Below, piece by piece: positions 7,829-16,292 of a stretch of 64,000 nt of DNA. Within the stretch, counting starts at the first letter, position 1. Each line of letters begins with the position of its first letter. A program made the position numbers and the translations under genes. Source of the DNA: Glacieibacterium sp038210595 (GTDB lineage: Bacteria > Pseudomonadota > Alphaproteobacteria > Sphingomonadales > Sphingomonadaceae); the NCBI GenBank assembly GCA_038210595.1, contig JBBQWN010000011.1, forward strand, positions 1 to 64,000, in the 5' to 3' direction. The notes beneath the pieces were generated by a model, which was not told where the DNA came from, made no database searches, and was given only the letters and a program-made list of their open reading frames with translations.

Positions 7829-9634
7829 ATGGCGGCAGCGGCCGGGCAGGGGCGCGACTGGCCGGTGCGCGCCTGGGCGCTGGCGCTGGCGGGGGCGGGC
7901 GTGGGCATCGCCAGCTACCGGCTGGTCAACGACGGCGCGACGGCGGACGCGGGCCGGCTGGCGTTGGCGGCGCTGCTGGCGGTCACCGGAGCGGTGTTCG
8001 CGGTCACGGTCGAGCGCGAGCGGCAGCCGCTGGCGGCCGGCTTCGCGCTTGCCGCCGGGCTGGTCGTCGCGGCGGTGATCTACTGGAGCGGCGGCGGGCC
8101 GACCTGGGACGCCGGCGCGACCTGGCGGCTGACCTGCGCCCTGATCGCGGTCGCCATCGCCGCACCGCTGTTCCAGGCGTGGCGCGACGGCCCGGCCGGC
8201 ATCCCCTACAGCGCCGCGCACAACCGCGCCTGGACCAACGTCGTGCTGTGGTTCGCCAGCTGGGCCTTCGTCGGCATCGCCTGGCTGCTGGCGTGGCTGC
8301 TGAGCGCGCTGTTCGATCTGATCGGCATCACGCTACTGAGCGAACTGCTGCGCCGGCCGTGGTTCGCGCCGCTGCTGAGCGGGGCGGCGTTCGGCGGCGC
8401 GGTCGGGCTGCTGCGCGACCGCGAGCGCATCCTGGGGACGCTGCAGCGCGTCGTCACCATCGTCCTGTCGGTGCTGGCCCCGGTGCTGGCGGCGGGGTTG
8501 CTGGCGTTCCTGATCGCGCTGCCGTTCACCGGCCTGACGCCGCTGTGGGGGGCGACCAAATCGACGACGCCGATCCTGCTGGCGTGCGTCATCGGCGCGC
8601 TGATCCTGGCCAATGCGGTGATCGCCGACCTCACCGAGGACGAGAGCCGCCAGCCGGTGCTGCGCTGGGCCGCCATCGGGCTTGGGCTGGCGATGCTGCC
8701 GCTCGGAACGATCGCGGCGGTGTCGACGGGGGCGCGCATCGGCCAGTACGGCCTCAGCCCCGACCGGCTGTGGGCGGTGGTGTTCACCGGCATCGCCTGC
8801 GCCTACGGCCTTGCCTATTGGGTCGCACTGGTGCGGGCGCGGACGGCGTGGGCCGCGCCGGTGCGGGTCGCCAACCTGCGGCTGGCGATCGGCCTGTGCG
8901 GGCTGGCGGTGCTACTCTCGACGCCGCTGCTCGGCTTCGGCGCGATCTCGACCCGCGACCAGCTGGCGCGGCTGGAGGATGGGCGGACCAAGCCCGACAA
9001 ATTCGACTGGGCGGCGCTGCGCTTCGATTTCGGGCCGGCGGGCAAGGCAGCGGTCGAGCACGCGGCAACTGCGGGGCGGACGGCGGAAATTCGCCGGATG
9101 GCGGCGGCCGTGCTGAAGGCCGACAACCGCTGGAATGCCGTACAACAGGTCGAGACGGCGCAAAGCGTGGTGACGCTCGACCAGCGGCTGGTGATCCTAC
9201 CGGTCCCGGTCGCACTACCCGACGACCTGCGCCGTCGCCTGACCCAATACGACGCCTGTGCCGACGCCGGCGCGTGTGCGGTGATCTACACGCCCGGCGC
9301 CAACGAAGCGTTCGTTGCCCGCGCCGCGACGCGGTGTGGTTCGAAGGCGCAGTGTCCGTCCATTGTCGTCGACATCGAGGGCAATCCAGCCCGCACCCTG
9401 CCTGCGATGATGGCGACGCGCCTGACCCGAGGTCCCAAGGGGTGGCTGACGGACGAGACCCAACCGCGACTTCGAACGCTCACACCAGCCGAGCGGAAAG
9501 TGCGCGACGCGGCGGCGAGGGCCGAGGAGGCACGGCGGGCGGCGGTGATCCGCAGCCGTGCGGTCGAAGTGCGTGAGGTCCGTCGTCGCCAGATTTTCGT
9601 CGGCGGGGAGCCGGTCGGTGAGGCTTTTCCCTAG
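7829..9634 (+). CDS. DUF4153 domain-containing membrane protein
   Basis: A 601-residue integral membrane protein. About eleven to twelve hydrophobic helices fill residues 10-380 (for example LALAALLAVTGAVFAVTV and LWAVVFTGIACAYGLAYWVAL), followed by a soluble C-terminal region rich in Asp, Arg and Ala. The pattern and length match the DUF4153 family, common in Sphingomonadales and of unknown function. The ATG at 7829 has GGGGTAACG just upstream as a ribosome site. It stands alone: 85 bases after pyrG, and a promoter-like sequence follows before the next gene. No catalytic motif is evident. Confidence 0.75.
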   Translation: MAAAAGQGRDWPVRAWALALAGAGVGIASYRLVNDGATADAGRLALAALLAVTGAVFAVTVERERQPLAAGFALAAGLVVAAVIYWSGGGPTWDAGATWRLTCALIAVAIAAPLFQAWRDGPAGIPYSAAHNRAWTNVVLWFASWAFVGIAWLLAWLLSALFDLIGITLLSELLRRPWFAPLLSGAAFGGAVGLLRDRERILGTLQRVVTIVLSVLAPVLAAGLLAFLIALPFTGLTPLWGATKSTTPILLACVIGALILANAVIADLTEDESRQPVLRWAAIGLGLAMLPLGTIAAVSTGARIGQYGLSPDRLWAVVFTGIACAYGLAYWVALVRARTAWAAPVRVANLRLAIGLCGLAVLLSTPLLGFGAISTRDQLARLEDGRTKPDKFDWAALRFDFGPAGKAAVEHAATAGRTAEIRRMAAAVLKADNRWNAVQQVETAQSVVTLDQRLVILPVPVALPDDLRRRLTQYDACADAGACAVIYTPGANEAFVARAATRCGSKAQCPSIVVDIEGNPARTLPAMMATRLTRGPKGWLTDETQPRLRTLTPAERKVRDAAARAEEARRAAVIRSRAVEVREVRRRQIFVGGEPVGEAFP

Positions 9635-9643
9635 CCCCCCGGT

Positions 9644-9672
9644 TTGACCCCGGCACCCCCCCTTGCTAGGTC
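9644..9672 (+). promoter_or_regulatory. Candidate sigma70-type promoter for the carbamoyltransferase gene
   Basis: TTGACC at 9644-9649 is separated by 17 bases from TAGGTC at 9667-9672. This is a good -35 plus a -10 of the TAGGTN form I associate with sphingomonad promoters. The predicted transcript would start near 9679, about 28 bases before the proposed TTG start. Confidence 0.45.
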
Positions 9673-9706
9673 GCGCGCGCCCCCCCGCCGCCCCGAAAGT
9701 ATCGTT

Positions 9707-11464
9707 TTGAGTGTCATTCTCGGCCTGAACGCGTTTCATGCGGACGCTGCCGCTTGCCTGCTGATCGACGGCAAGCTGGTCGGGGCGGTGGCGGAGGAGC
9801 GGCTGGGGGAACGGTTCAAGCATTCGCCGGAGTTTCCGGAGCACGCGGTGCGCTGGCTGCTCGCCGACAACGGGCTGCGGCTGGCCGACGTGACGCATGT
9901 CGCGCTGCCGCGCAACGCGCGAGCCAACCGCGCCGCCAAGATGGCGTGGGTGGCGCAGAACCCGCGGCCCGGCGTCGGCGCGGCGCTCGAGCATTTCCGG
10001 CGCGGCAAGAAGACGCTGAGCATGATCGAGCGGATGGCGCACGCCGTCGGCGAGGACCCGGCGGCGCAGACGTTCGTCACCGTCGACGTCGAGCATCATC
10101 TCGCGCATGTCGCCAGCGCCTATTACTGCTCGCCGTTCGAAGGGCTGACCGCCGGCTTTTCCTATGATGCCAGCGGCGACTTTGCGTCGGCCATGGCGGC
10201 CCGCTGCGAGGGGCCGAAAATCACGCCGCTGGAGCGCGTCACGCTGCCGCACAGCCTGGGCTTTTTCTACACCGCGATGTGCCAGTTCATCGGCTTCGAC
10301 GACTTCGGCGAGGAATATAAGGTGATGGGCCTCGCCCCGTATGGCGAGGATGTCCACGGCGACGCGATGAAGCAGCTGGTCGAGCTGCCGGCGGACGGGT
10401 TCTTCAAGCTGGCGGGCGGCTATTTCGGCATGCACGGCGGCGGCGTCAGCGGCCTGGTCGATGCCAACAAGCGGCTGGTGGTGGGGCGGCTGTTTACCGA
10501 ACGGATGACGGCGCTGCTCGGCAAGCCGCGGCGCCGCGACGAGCCGCTGACCCAGCGCGAAAAGGACATCGCGCGCTCGACCCAGGTGCGGTTCGAGGAG
10601 GCGGCGATCCACTGCCTGCAGCGGCTCCACCGGCTGATCCCGACGACGCAGCTGGCGATGGCCGGCGGCTGCGCGCTGAACGGTGTCGCCAATGCCCGCA
10701 TCCTGCGCGAAACGCCGTTCGCCGACCCGTACCTCCAGTCGGCAGCGTCGGACGACGGCACCTGCCTGGGCGCGGCCTATCACGCCTGGCACGCGGTCGA
10801 GGGGCGCACGGAGCGCTTCCACATGGAGCACGCCGCCTGGGGGCCGGGCTATTCGGACGACCGCATCCGCCGCGTCGCGGAAGGCTCGGGCTTTGTGGTC
10901 GAGACCTGCGCCGACGACGCCGAGCTGGTCGACAAGGCGTCCGCGCTGATCGCCGACGGACTGGTCACCGGCTGGTATCAGGGCCGCAGCGAATGGGGGC
11001 CGCGGGCGCTGGGCAACCGCTCGATCCTGGCCAATCCGGCGATCCTGACGATGAAGGACACGATCAACGCCAAGATCAAGCGCCGCGAAAGCTTCCGCCC
11101 GTTCGCGCCGTCGGTGCTGCGCGAGCGGGTCGCCACCTATTTCGAGCAGGACGTCTACAGCCCGTTCATGATGCACGTCGTCAAGCTGCGGCCCGAGTGG
11201 CGGGAGCGGCTGCCGGCGATTACCCATGTCGACGGCACCGGGCGGCTGCAGTCGGTCGATGCGGTGTCGAACCCGCTCTACCACAAGTTGATTTCGGCGT
11301 TCGAGCGGCGCACCGGGATCGGCATGGTGCTGAACACCAGCTTCAACGAGAACGAGCCGGTGGTCGACACGCCGGAGCAGGCGCTGGCGTGTTTCGCGCG
11401 CACCGAGATGGATGCCTTGTGCCTGGGGCGCAACATCCTGCTGAAGACCCGGCCGGCGGTCTAG
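9707..11464 (+). CDS. Carbamoyltransferase, NodU/CmcH family
   Basis: A 585-residue carbamoyltransferase. These enzymes make carbamoyl-AMP from carbamoyl phosphate and ATP in a Kae1-like domain, then pass the carbamoyl group to a hydroxyl or amine on a sugar, antibiotic or other acceptor. Visible: ILGLNAFHADAAACLL at the N-terminus (ATPase-like fold), VDVEHHLAHVASAYYCSPF with the metal-binding histidines, GFSYDASGD, MAGGCALNGVAN, and the C-terminal WGPRALGNRSILANP and VLNTSFNENEPV. I chose TTG 9707 since homologs begin right before ILGLN; no ATG or GTG is in frame there. It is followed five bases later by an MBL-fold gene. The acceptor is unknown. Confidence 0.88.
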   Translation: MSVILGLNAFHADAAACLLIDGKLVGAVAEERLGERFKHSPEFPEHAVRWLLADNGLRLADVTHVALPRNARANRAAKMAWVAQNPRPGVGAALEHFRRGKKTLSMIERMAHAVGEDPAAQTFVTVDVEHHLAHVASAYYCSPFEGLTAGFSYDASGDFASAMAARCEGPKITPLERVTLPHSLGFFYTAMCQFIGFDDFGEEYKVMGLAPYGEDVHGDAMKQLVELPADGFFKLAGGYFGMHGGGVSGLVDANKRLVVGRLFTERMTALLGKPRRRDEPLTQREKDIARSTQVRFEEAAIHCLQRLHRLIPTTQLAMAGGCALNGVANARILRETPFADPYLQSAASDDGTCLGAAYHAWHAVEGRTERFHMEHAAWGPGYSDDRIRRVAEGSGFVVETCADDAELVDKASALIADGLVTGWYQGRSEWGPRALGNRSILANPAILTMKDTINAKIKRRESFRPFAPSVLRERVATYFEQDVYSPFMMHVVKLRPEWRERLPAITHVDGTGRLQSVDAVSNPLYHKLISAFERRTGIGMVLNTSFNENEPVVDTPEQALACFARTEMDALCLGRNILLKTRPAV

Positions 11465-11469
11465 TCGCG

Positions 11470-12891
11470 ATGCGGATGCAGACCCTGTCGCACGCCGGCC
11501 TGATGGTCGAGACCGGCGGCGTGCAATTGCTGTGCGACCCGTGGCTGATCGGCAGCAGCTATTGGCGGTCGTGGTGGAACTATCCGCCGGTGCCGGCCGA
11601 CCTGATCGCCGGGCTGAAGCCCGATGCGATCTATCTGACCCATCTGCACTGGGACCATTTCCATGGCCCCTCGCTGAAGCTGTTTGCGCCCGACACGCCG
11701 GTGATCGTGCCCTATGACCGCTATGACCGGATGGTCCGCGACCTGGCCACGGTGGGCATGACCAACGTCGTCGAGCTGCGCCACGGCGACAGCCATGTGC
11801 TCGCGCCCGGCTTCCGGCTGACCAGCTATCACTTCTCGCCGTTCGTCACCGACAGCGCGGTGGTGATCGAGGCGGACGGCGTCACCATCCTCAACGCCAA
11901 CGATGCCAAGCTGGCGGGCGGGCCGCTCGACCAGCTGCTGAAGCGGCACGGGCGCATCGATTTCGCGCTGCGCAGCCATACCTCGGCCAATCCGCGGGCG
12001 AACTACCACGTGCTGGATGCCGACGATGAGGCGCCGGAGGACCCGACCCAGTATCTGCGGTCGTTCGCGCTGTTCATGGGGCGGGTGCGCCCGCGCTATG
12101 CGATCCCGTTCGCCAGCAACAACTGCCTGCTGCACGACGACAGCTTCGCGCAGAACCCGATGATCCAGACGCCCGACCTGGTCCGCGACTATTTCGAGGC
12201 CTATGCGCGCGACCACGGCCTGGCGACCGAGATCAAGGTGATGGTGCCGGGCGACAGCTGGTCGCCGGAGACCGGCTTCACGCTGAGCGACACGGACTGG
12301 TTCGGCGACCGCGCCGCGCATCTCGACGCCTACCGGGCGCGGGTGCAGCCGACGCTGGCGCGGCAGGCGGCGCTCGAGGCCAAGATCGGCGTGCCGCTGG
12401 CGGCGGTGACCAAGTTCGTGGCGAGCGTGTCGGCGGACCTGCCGTTCCCGCTCCGCCGCCGGCTGCGCGGCTTCGAGGCGCTGCTGGTGTCGCGCTCGGC
12501 CAAGCGCGTCGAGGGTTTCGCGGTCGACCTTGCGGCGGGCACGGTGCGGCGGGTCGAGGCCGCGGACTTCGCCGGCTTCGACGCGCGCATCGAGTTTCCC
12601 GCGCTGATCCTGCTGCAGTCGCTGCGGCAGAACATGTTCGGCCACGCCGCGATCAGCCGGCGGGTCGATTACTACGCGACCCGCGCCGCGATGCCCAAGC
12701 TGCAGCGCTTCGCCCAGGCGCTGGAACTGGCCGAAAGCGAGCTGGTCCCGGTGCGGCGCAACTTCACCCGGCGATCGATCCGCGCCGCGCTGCCACGCTG
12801 GCGCGAGGCGGTGCTGTATTCATCGGTGGCGGCGCAGCTGGCGCGCGGCCGCTCGCTGGTCGACATCGAGGCGCGGCTGCTCGCCGGCTGA
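11470..12891 (+). CDS. MBL-fold metallo-hydrolase
   Basis: A 473-residue protein whose first 270 residues form a metallo-beta-lactamase fold. It has the metal motif THLHWDHFHG (HxHxDH), an early GGVQLLCDPWL strand and a later HYHVLD-like region (ANYHVLDADD). The roughly 200-residue C-terminal part is helical, rich in Arg and Leu, and not recognised. It resembles UlaG-like or CMP-sialate-hydroxylase-like MBL proteins, but no Rieske cluster is seen. The start ATG 11470 is five bases after the carbamoyltransferase stop, so the two are an operon. The pairing suggests hydrolysis, or a tailoring step on the same acceptor that is carbamoylated; this is inference. Confidence 0.75.
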   Translation: MRMQTLSHAGLMVETGGVQLLCDPWLIGSSYWRSWWNYPPVPADLIAGLKPDAIYLTHLHWDHFHGPSLKLFAPDTPVIVPYDRYDRMVRDLATVGMTNVVELRHGDSHVLAPGFRLTSYHFSPFVTDSAVVIEADGVTILNANDAKLAGGPLDQLLKRHGRIDFALRSHTSANPRANYHVLDADDEAPEDPTQYLRSFALFMGRVRPRYAIPFASNNCLLHDDSFAQNPMIQTPDLVRDYFEAYARDHGLATEIKVMVPGDSWSPETGFTLSDTDWFGDRAAHLDAYRARVQPTLARQAALEAKIGVPLAAVTKFVASVSADLPFPLRRRLRGFEALLVSRSAKRVEGFAVDLAAGTVRRVEAADFAGFDARIEFPALILLQSLRQNMFGHAAISRRVDYYATRAAMPKLQRFAQALELAESELVPVRRNFTRRSIRAALPRWREAVLYSSVAAQLARGRSLVDIEARLLAG

Positions 12892-12901
12892 CGGGCGGGC
12901 G

Positions 12902-13504
12902 TCAGGCGTAGCGCGCCGTCGCCCGCCGGTGCCAGTCGGCGAGGTGGGTCAGGCCGTCCGGCACCGGCTCGCCGATCCACAGCGCGAAATCCATGGTCGT
13001 CAGCAGCACGATGTCGGCCATCGTGTAGGCCGCGCCGCACAGCCACGCCTTGCCGGCCAGCTGCCCGTCGAACCAGCGCAGCGCGTCCGCGACCCGCACC
13101 CGCGCCTGATCGGCGACGGCCGGGACCTGTTCGAACAGGCTGGCGGTGAGCCGGTTGCCGTGCACCCACACCACCGCCACCGGCGCGCCGAGCGTCGTCT
13201 CGACCCGGCGGATCCACATGTCGGTCTCCGCCCGGGTCCAGGGATCGGTGCCGAACAGCGGCGGCTCCGGGTTGAGCTCGTCGAGGTAGCGGCAGATGCT
13301 CACCGTCTCCGCCAGCACGCGGCCGTCGTCGAGCTCGAGGAACGGCACCTGCGCGCGCGGGTTTTTGGCGACCACCCACGCCGCCTTGTGCTCGCCCTGC
13401 ATCAGCGCGACGTCGGTGATCGGCAGTTCGATGCCCTTCTCGCGCAGGAACAGCTTGACCCGGCGCGGGTTCGGGGCCGGGTCGGCGGCGCTGTACAGGT
13501 GCAT
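12902..13504 (-). CDS. Glutathione S-transferase family protein
   Basis: A 200-residue cytosolic GST-fold protein. The thioredoxin-like N-terminal domain starts MHLYSAADPAPNPRRVKLFL and has the conserved VPFLELDDGRVLAETVSICRYL segment, with the cis-proline and glutathione gamma-glutamyl contact (E-[ST] as ETVS). The C-terminal helical domain contains YTMADIVLLTTMDFA, the N-capping-box motif of the fold. The first catalytic residue is probably a Ser in the N-terminal loop. It is six bases downstream of the DUF2853-OmpA gene on the same strand, probably co-transcribed. The substrate is unknown. Confidence 0.88.
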   Translation of the reverse strand: MHLYSAADPAPNPRRVKLFLREKGIELPITDVALMQGEHKAAWVVAKNPRAQVPFLELDDGRVLAETVSICRYLDELNPEPPLFGTDPWTRAETDMWIRRVETTLGAPVAVVWVHGNRLTASLFEQVPAVADQARVRVADALRWFDGQLAGKAWLCGAAYTMADIVLLTTMDFALWIGEPVPDGLTHLADWHRRATARYA

Positions 13505-13510
13505 CGGACC

Positions 13511-14641
13511 CTAGCCGGCGTCCTTGACGACGATATCGACCCGGCGCGCCTGCGACGGGGCGGCGCCGGTGTCGGTGGTCTCGGGCGGCTTTTCCAGGTC
13601 GATCGATGCGGCGGGCACGCCGAGCGCCGTCAGCGCGGCGGCGACGCTCTTGGCGCGGTTCTTGGACAGTTCGGCGTTGGCGGCCGCGTTGCCGCTGGCA
13701 TCGTTGAAGCCCGACACCGCCAGCCGGCTGCCGGCATGGCCGTCGAGCCACGCCTTGACCGGGGCCGCGGCGGTGGCGAAATCGGGGCTGACGGCGGATT
13801 TGCCGGTAGCGAAATACACCGACACCTGCGGCTTGCCGGCAACGTCCTGGGCGATCACGCCCGAGCCTTCGGGGATCGCCGGTGCCGCGACGGGCACCGC
13901 TGCGGGGGCCGCGGGCGCCGGCGCCGTCGCAAAGATCGGCGGGCCATCGGCGGGCAGTGCGGGGGTCTTCTCGCCAAGCGCCAGCGATCCGATCGTGGCG
14001 GCGACCAGGATGATCGCCCCCATCGCGCCGCAGCCGATCAGCGCGGTGCTGATCATGCCGTCGTCGCGGCCTTCGCGCGGCCGCGCCGGGGCTGCGTGCG
14101 CCGGGGCAGTGTGCGCCGGGGCCGCGTGCGCCGTAACGGGCGCGGTCGTCGCGGCTGCCATCACCGGCGCGGCGGTCGCGGCGGCCATCACCGGCGCAGG
14201 GGTTGTCTCCGGCATCGCCGGCGCAGCGATCGGTGCCGCGGCCATGACCGGTGCCGCCATCACCGGGCCTGCGGTTTCGGCCGGGCGCGCGGCGCGCGCC
14301 CTGGCGGCGGTCGCCTTGGCAGCGCCGAACAGGCCCAGTTTCCCGAATTCCGCGGCGAGCAGGTAATAGACCGTGACGCGGTTCTTGGTGTTGTCGCCGC
14401 GCATCCGCTCGCCGACGCGCGCGATCGCGGCATCGACCTCCGCATCGGTTTCGGTCAGGCCGAGCTTCTTGCGGCAATAGCCGTCACGCACCCGGCCGGT
14501 CTCGGCCGGGTCGGTGAACGACACCAGCGACGAATCGCGGTTGCGCAGCGCGATCCCGCAGTGGCGGACGATGCCCGCGATAACCGCGTCGTCGGCATCC
14601 GGCGCGTATTTCCTGACGTCGATCGCCCAGTCTTCGGCCAT
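13511..14641 (-). CDS. DUF2853-OmpA-like fusion membrane protein
   Basis: A 376-residue protein with three parts. Residues 1-105 match the small DUF2853 family (MAEDWAIDVRKYAPDADD, then GIALRNRDSSLVSFTDPAET), usually a stand-alone protein. Residues about 110-190 are a low-complexity Ala/Pro/Met linker with repeats such as APVMAAAT. A membrane helix follows (about 193-217, starting MISTALIGCGAMG), and then a periplasmic OmpA-like domain (about 255-376) with the NAELSKNRAKSVAAALTALG and ARRVDIVV motifs that bind peptidoglycan in relatives. The topology would put DUF2853 in the cytoplasm and OmpA outside. The ATG at 14641 follows a GAGGGGAG ribosome site. Function unknown. Confidence 0.75.
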   Translation of the reverse strand: MAEDWAIDVRKYAPDADDAVIAGIVRHCGIALRNRDSSLVSFTDPAETGRVRDGYCRKKLGLTETDAEVDAAIARVGERMRGDNTKNRVTVYYLLAAEFGKLGLFGAAKATAARARAARPAETAGPVMAAPVMAAAPIAAPAMPETTPAPVMAAATAAPVMAAATTAPVTAHAAPAHTAPAHAAPARPREGRDDGMISTALIGCGAMGAIILVAATIGSLALGEKTPALPADGPPIFATAPAPAAPAAVPVAAPAIPEGSGVIAQDVAGKPQVSVYFATGKSAVSPDFATAAAPVKAWLDGHAGSRLAVSGFNDASGNAAANAELSKNRAKSVAAALTALGVPAASIDLEKPPETTDTGAAPSQARRVDIVVKDAG

Positions 14642-14711
14642 GATCCGCTCCCCTCGTTTCGCCGGCAGGCTAACCCGAAAGCGGGCAGGGGTAAACGCCC
14701 GGTGCCAAACG

Positions 14712-14739
14712 AAAACGCCCGGGGGTAAACCCGGGCGTT
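14712..14739 (-). terminator. Intrinsic terminator-like hairpin (minus-strand sense)
   Basis: AACGCCCGGG (14714-14723) pairs perfectly with CCCGGGCGTT (14730-14739) across a six-base loop. Read on the minus strand the stem is followed by a T-rich run (TTTTCGTTT), as in an intrinsic terminator; on the plus strand there is no T run. No minus-strand coding gene ends here, so it either ends a small RNA encoded at about 14740-14890 or attenuates the DUF2853-OmpA message. Confidence 0.65.
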
Positions 14740-14890
14740 CGCGGTGACGAGACCGTAACTTGTTGCGGGCTTGTGCCCGTCTTCCCTGAACCCTGGCCGT
14801 TCGACCGCGGATGCAATTCGTGGATATGCCCCTTGGTGGCGGCTGTCATTGGAGAACGATTCGCAACAACAAGGTTGCGCCGCGCTGTTG
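14740..14890 (-). ncRNA. Candidate structured small RNA upstream of proS (6S-like?)
   Basis: This 340-base gap between divergent genes has no plausible coding frame but strong base pairing. The ends form a rod: 14741-14745 with 14879-14883, and 14757-14765 with 14867-14876 (one bulge). Inside are a perfect CGGGC-TTGT-GCCCG hairpin (14767-14779) and further GC pairings. On the minus strand it ends at the terminator-like hairpin 14712-14739. A minus-strand GGGTTCAGGG followed by a GCCCGC segment is reminiscent of the 3' half of 6S RNA, and rod shape and size of about 150-180 fit. This rests on eye inspection, not a covariance search. Confidence 0.35.
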
Positions 14891-14981
14891 TCCACAGGCC
14901 ACACTGATCGAAAGTGGGGGCGATTGCCTGGGCGGCGGGGAGTGCTACATGACCGCTGCCCTCCCGCAACCCGGAACACCC

Positions 14982-16292
14982 ATGCGCCTGTCGCGATATT
15001 TCATGCCCGTCCTGAAGGAAACGCCGGGCGATGCGCAGGTGGTCAGCCACCAGCTGATGCTGCGCGCCGGCATGATCCGCCAGACCGCCGCCGGCATCTA
15101 TGCCTGGCTGCCGCTCGGCCGGCGGGTGCTGGCCAAGATCGAGCAGATCGTCCGCGAGGAGCAGGACCGCGCCGGCGCGGTCGAGGTGCTGATGCCGACC
15201 ATCCAGTCGGCGGAGCTGTGGAAGGACTCGGGCCGCTACGACGCCTATGGCCCCGAAATGCTGCGCATCAAGGACCGGCACGACCGCGAGATGCTGTTCT
15301 CGCCGACCGCCGAGGAGTTGTTCACGACGATCTTCGCCAACGGCGCGCGCAGCTACCGCGACCTGCCGATCAACCTGTACCAGATCCAGTGGAAGTTCCG
15401 CGACGAGGTGCGCCCGCGCTTCGGCGTGCTGCGCGGCCGCGAGTTCCTGATGAAGGACGCCTATAGCTTCGACCTCGATTTCGACGCGGCGCGGCACAGC
15501 TATAACCGCATGTTCGTCGCCTATATGCGGACGTTCAAGCGCATGGGCCTGCACGCGATTCCGATGCGCGCCGACACCGGCCCGATCGGCGGCGACCTGA
15601 GCCACGAGTTCATCGTGCTGGCGCCGACCGGCGAGAGCGACGTGTTCTACCACCGCAACTGGGAAGCGCCGCGCGACCTGGCCGTCGATGCCGACGATGC
15701 CGGTGCGCTGGCGGCGTTCGTCGATGGGTTGAACGACGATTATGCCGCGACCAGCGAGAAGCGCGACGAGGCGGCCGAGGCCGTGGCCGGCGACGCCATC
15801 CTGCAGTCGCGCGGCATCGAGGTGGGGCAGGTGTTCTACTTCGGCGACAAATACACCAGGGCGATGGGGGTCACCGTGCAGGGCGCCGACGGCGCGCCGG
15901 TGACGCCGCTGATGGGCAGCTACGGCATCGGCGTGTCGCGGCTGGTCGGTGCGATCATCGAGGCGAGCCACGACGACGCCGGCATCGTCTGGCCGGACGC
16001 GGTGGCGCCGTTCAAGGTCGCGCTGATCAACCTGCGCGCCGACGACGCGGCGTGCGCGGGCGCGGCGGACGCGCTGTACGCGCAGCTGCAGGCGGCGGGC
16101 GTCGAGGTGCTGTACGACGACCGCGACGAGCGCGGCGGGGCGAAGTTCGCGACCGCCGACCTGATCGGCCTGCCCTGGCAGCTTATTATCGGCCCCAAGG
16201 GCGTCGCGGCGGGCACCGTCGAGCTGAAGCGCCGCGGCGGCGAGCGGCAGGACGTGGCGGTCGGTGATGCGGTGGCCCGCCTAACAGTATGA
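14982..16292 (+). CDS. proS: Proline--tRNA ligase (short alphaproteobacterial type)
   Basis: A 436-residue class II synthetase that charges tRNA-Pro. Visible are motif 1 in the MRLSRYFMPVLKE to MLRAGMIRQTAAGIYAWLP region, motif 2 (RFGVLRGREFLMKDAYSF), motif 3 (GSYGIGVSRLVGA) and a C-terminal anticodon-binding domain (EVLYDDRDERGGAKFATADLIG). The large editing insert between motifs 2 and 3 is absent, as in the short alphaproteobacterial form. I chose ATG 14982 because it matches the family N-terminus. An in-frame ATG at 14949 has a good GGGGAG six bases upstream and would add 11 residues. The stop overlaps the next gene (ATGA at 16289). Confidence 0.95.
   Translation: MRLSRYFMPVLKETPGDAQVVSHQLMLRAGMIRQTAAGIYAWLPLGRRVLAKIEQIVREEQDRAGAVEVLMPTIQSAELWKDSGRYDAYGPEMLRIKDRHDREMLFSPTAEELFTTIFANGARSYRDLPINLYQIQWKFRDEVRPRFGVLRGREFLMKDAYSFDLDFDAARHSYNRMFVAYMRTFKRMGLHAIPMRADTGPIGGDLSHEFIVLAPTGESDVFYHRNWEAPRDLAVDADDAGALAAFVDGLNDDYAATSEKRDEAAEAVAGDAILQSRGIEVGQVFYFGDKYTRAMGVTVQGADGAPVTPLMGSYGIGVSRLVGAIIEASHDDAGIVWPDAVAPFKVALINLRADDAACAGAADALYAQLQAAGVEVLYDDRDERGGAKFATADLIGLPWQLIIGPKGVAAGTVELKRRGGERQDVAVGDAVARLTV

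Noticed and set aside
10993..11469. Upstream extension of the MBL-fold gene
   Set aside because: It overlaps the carbamoyltransferase in another frame; the MBL fold begins at ATG 11470.
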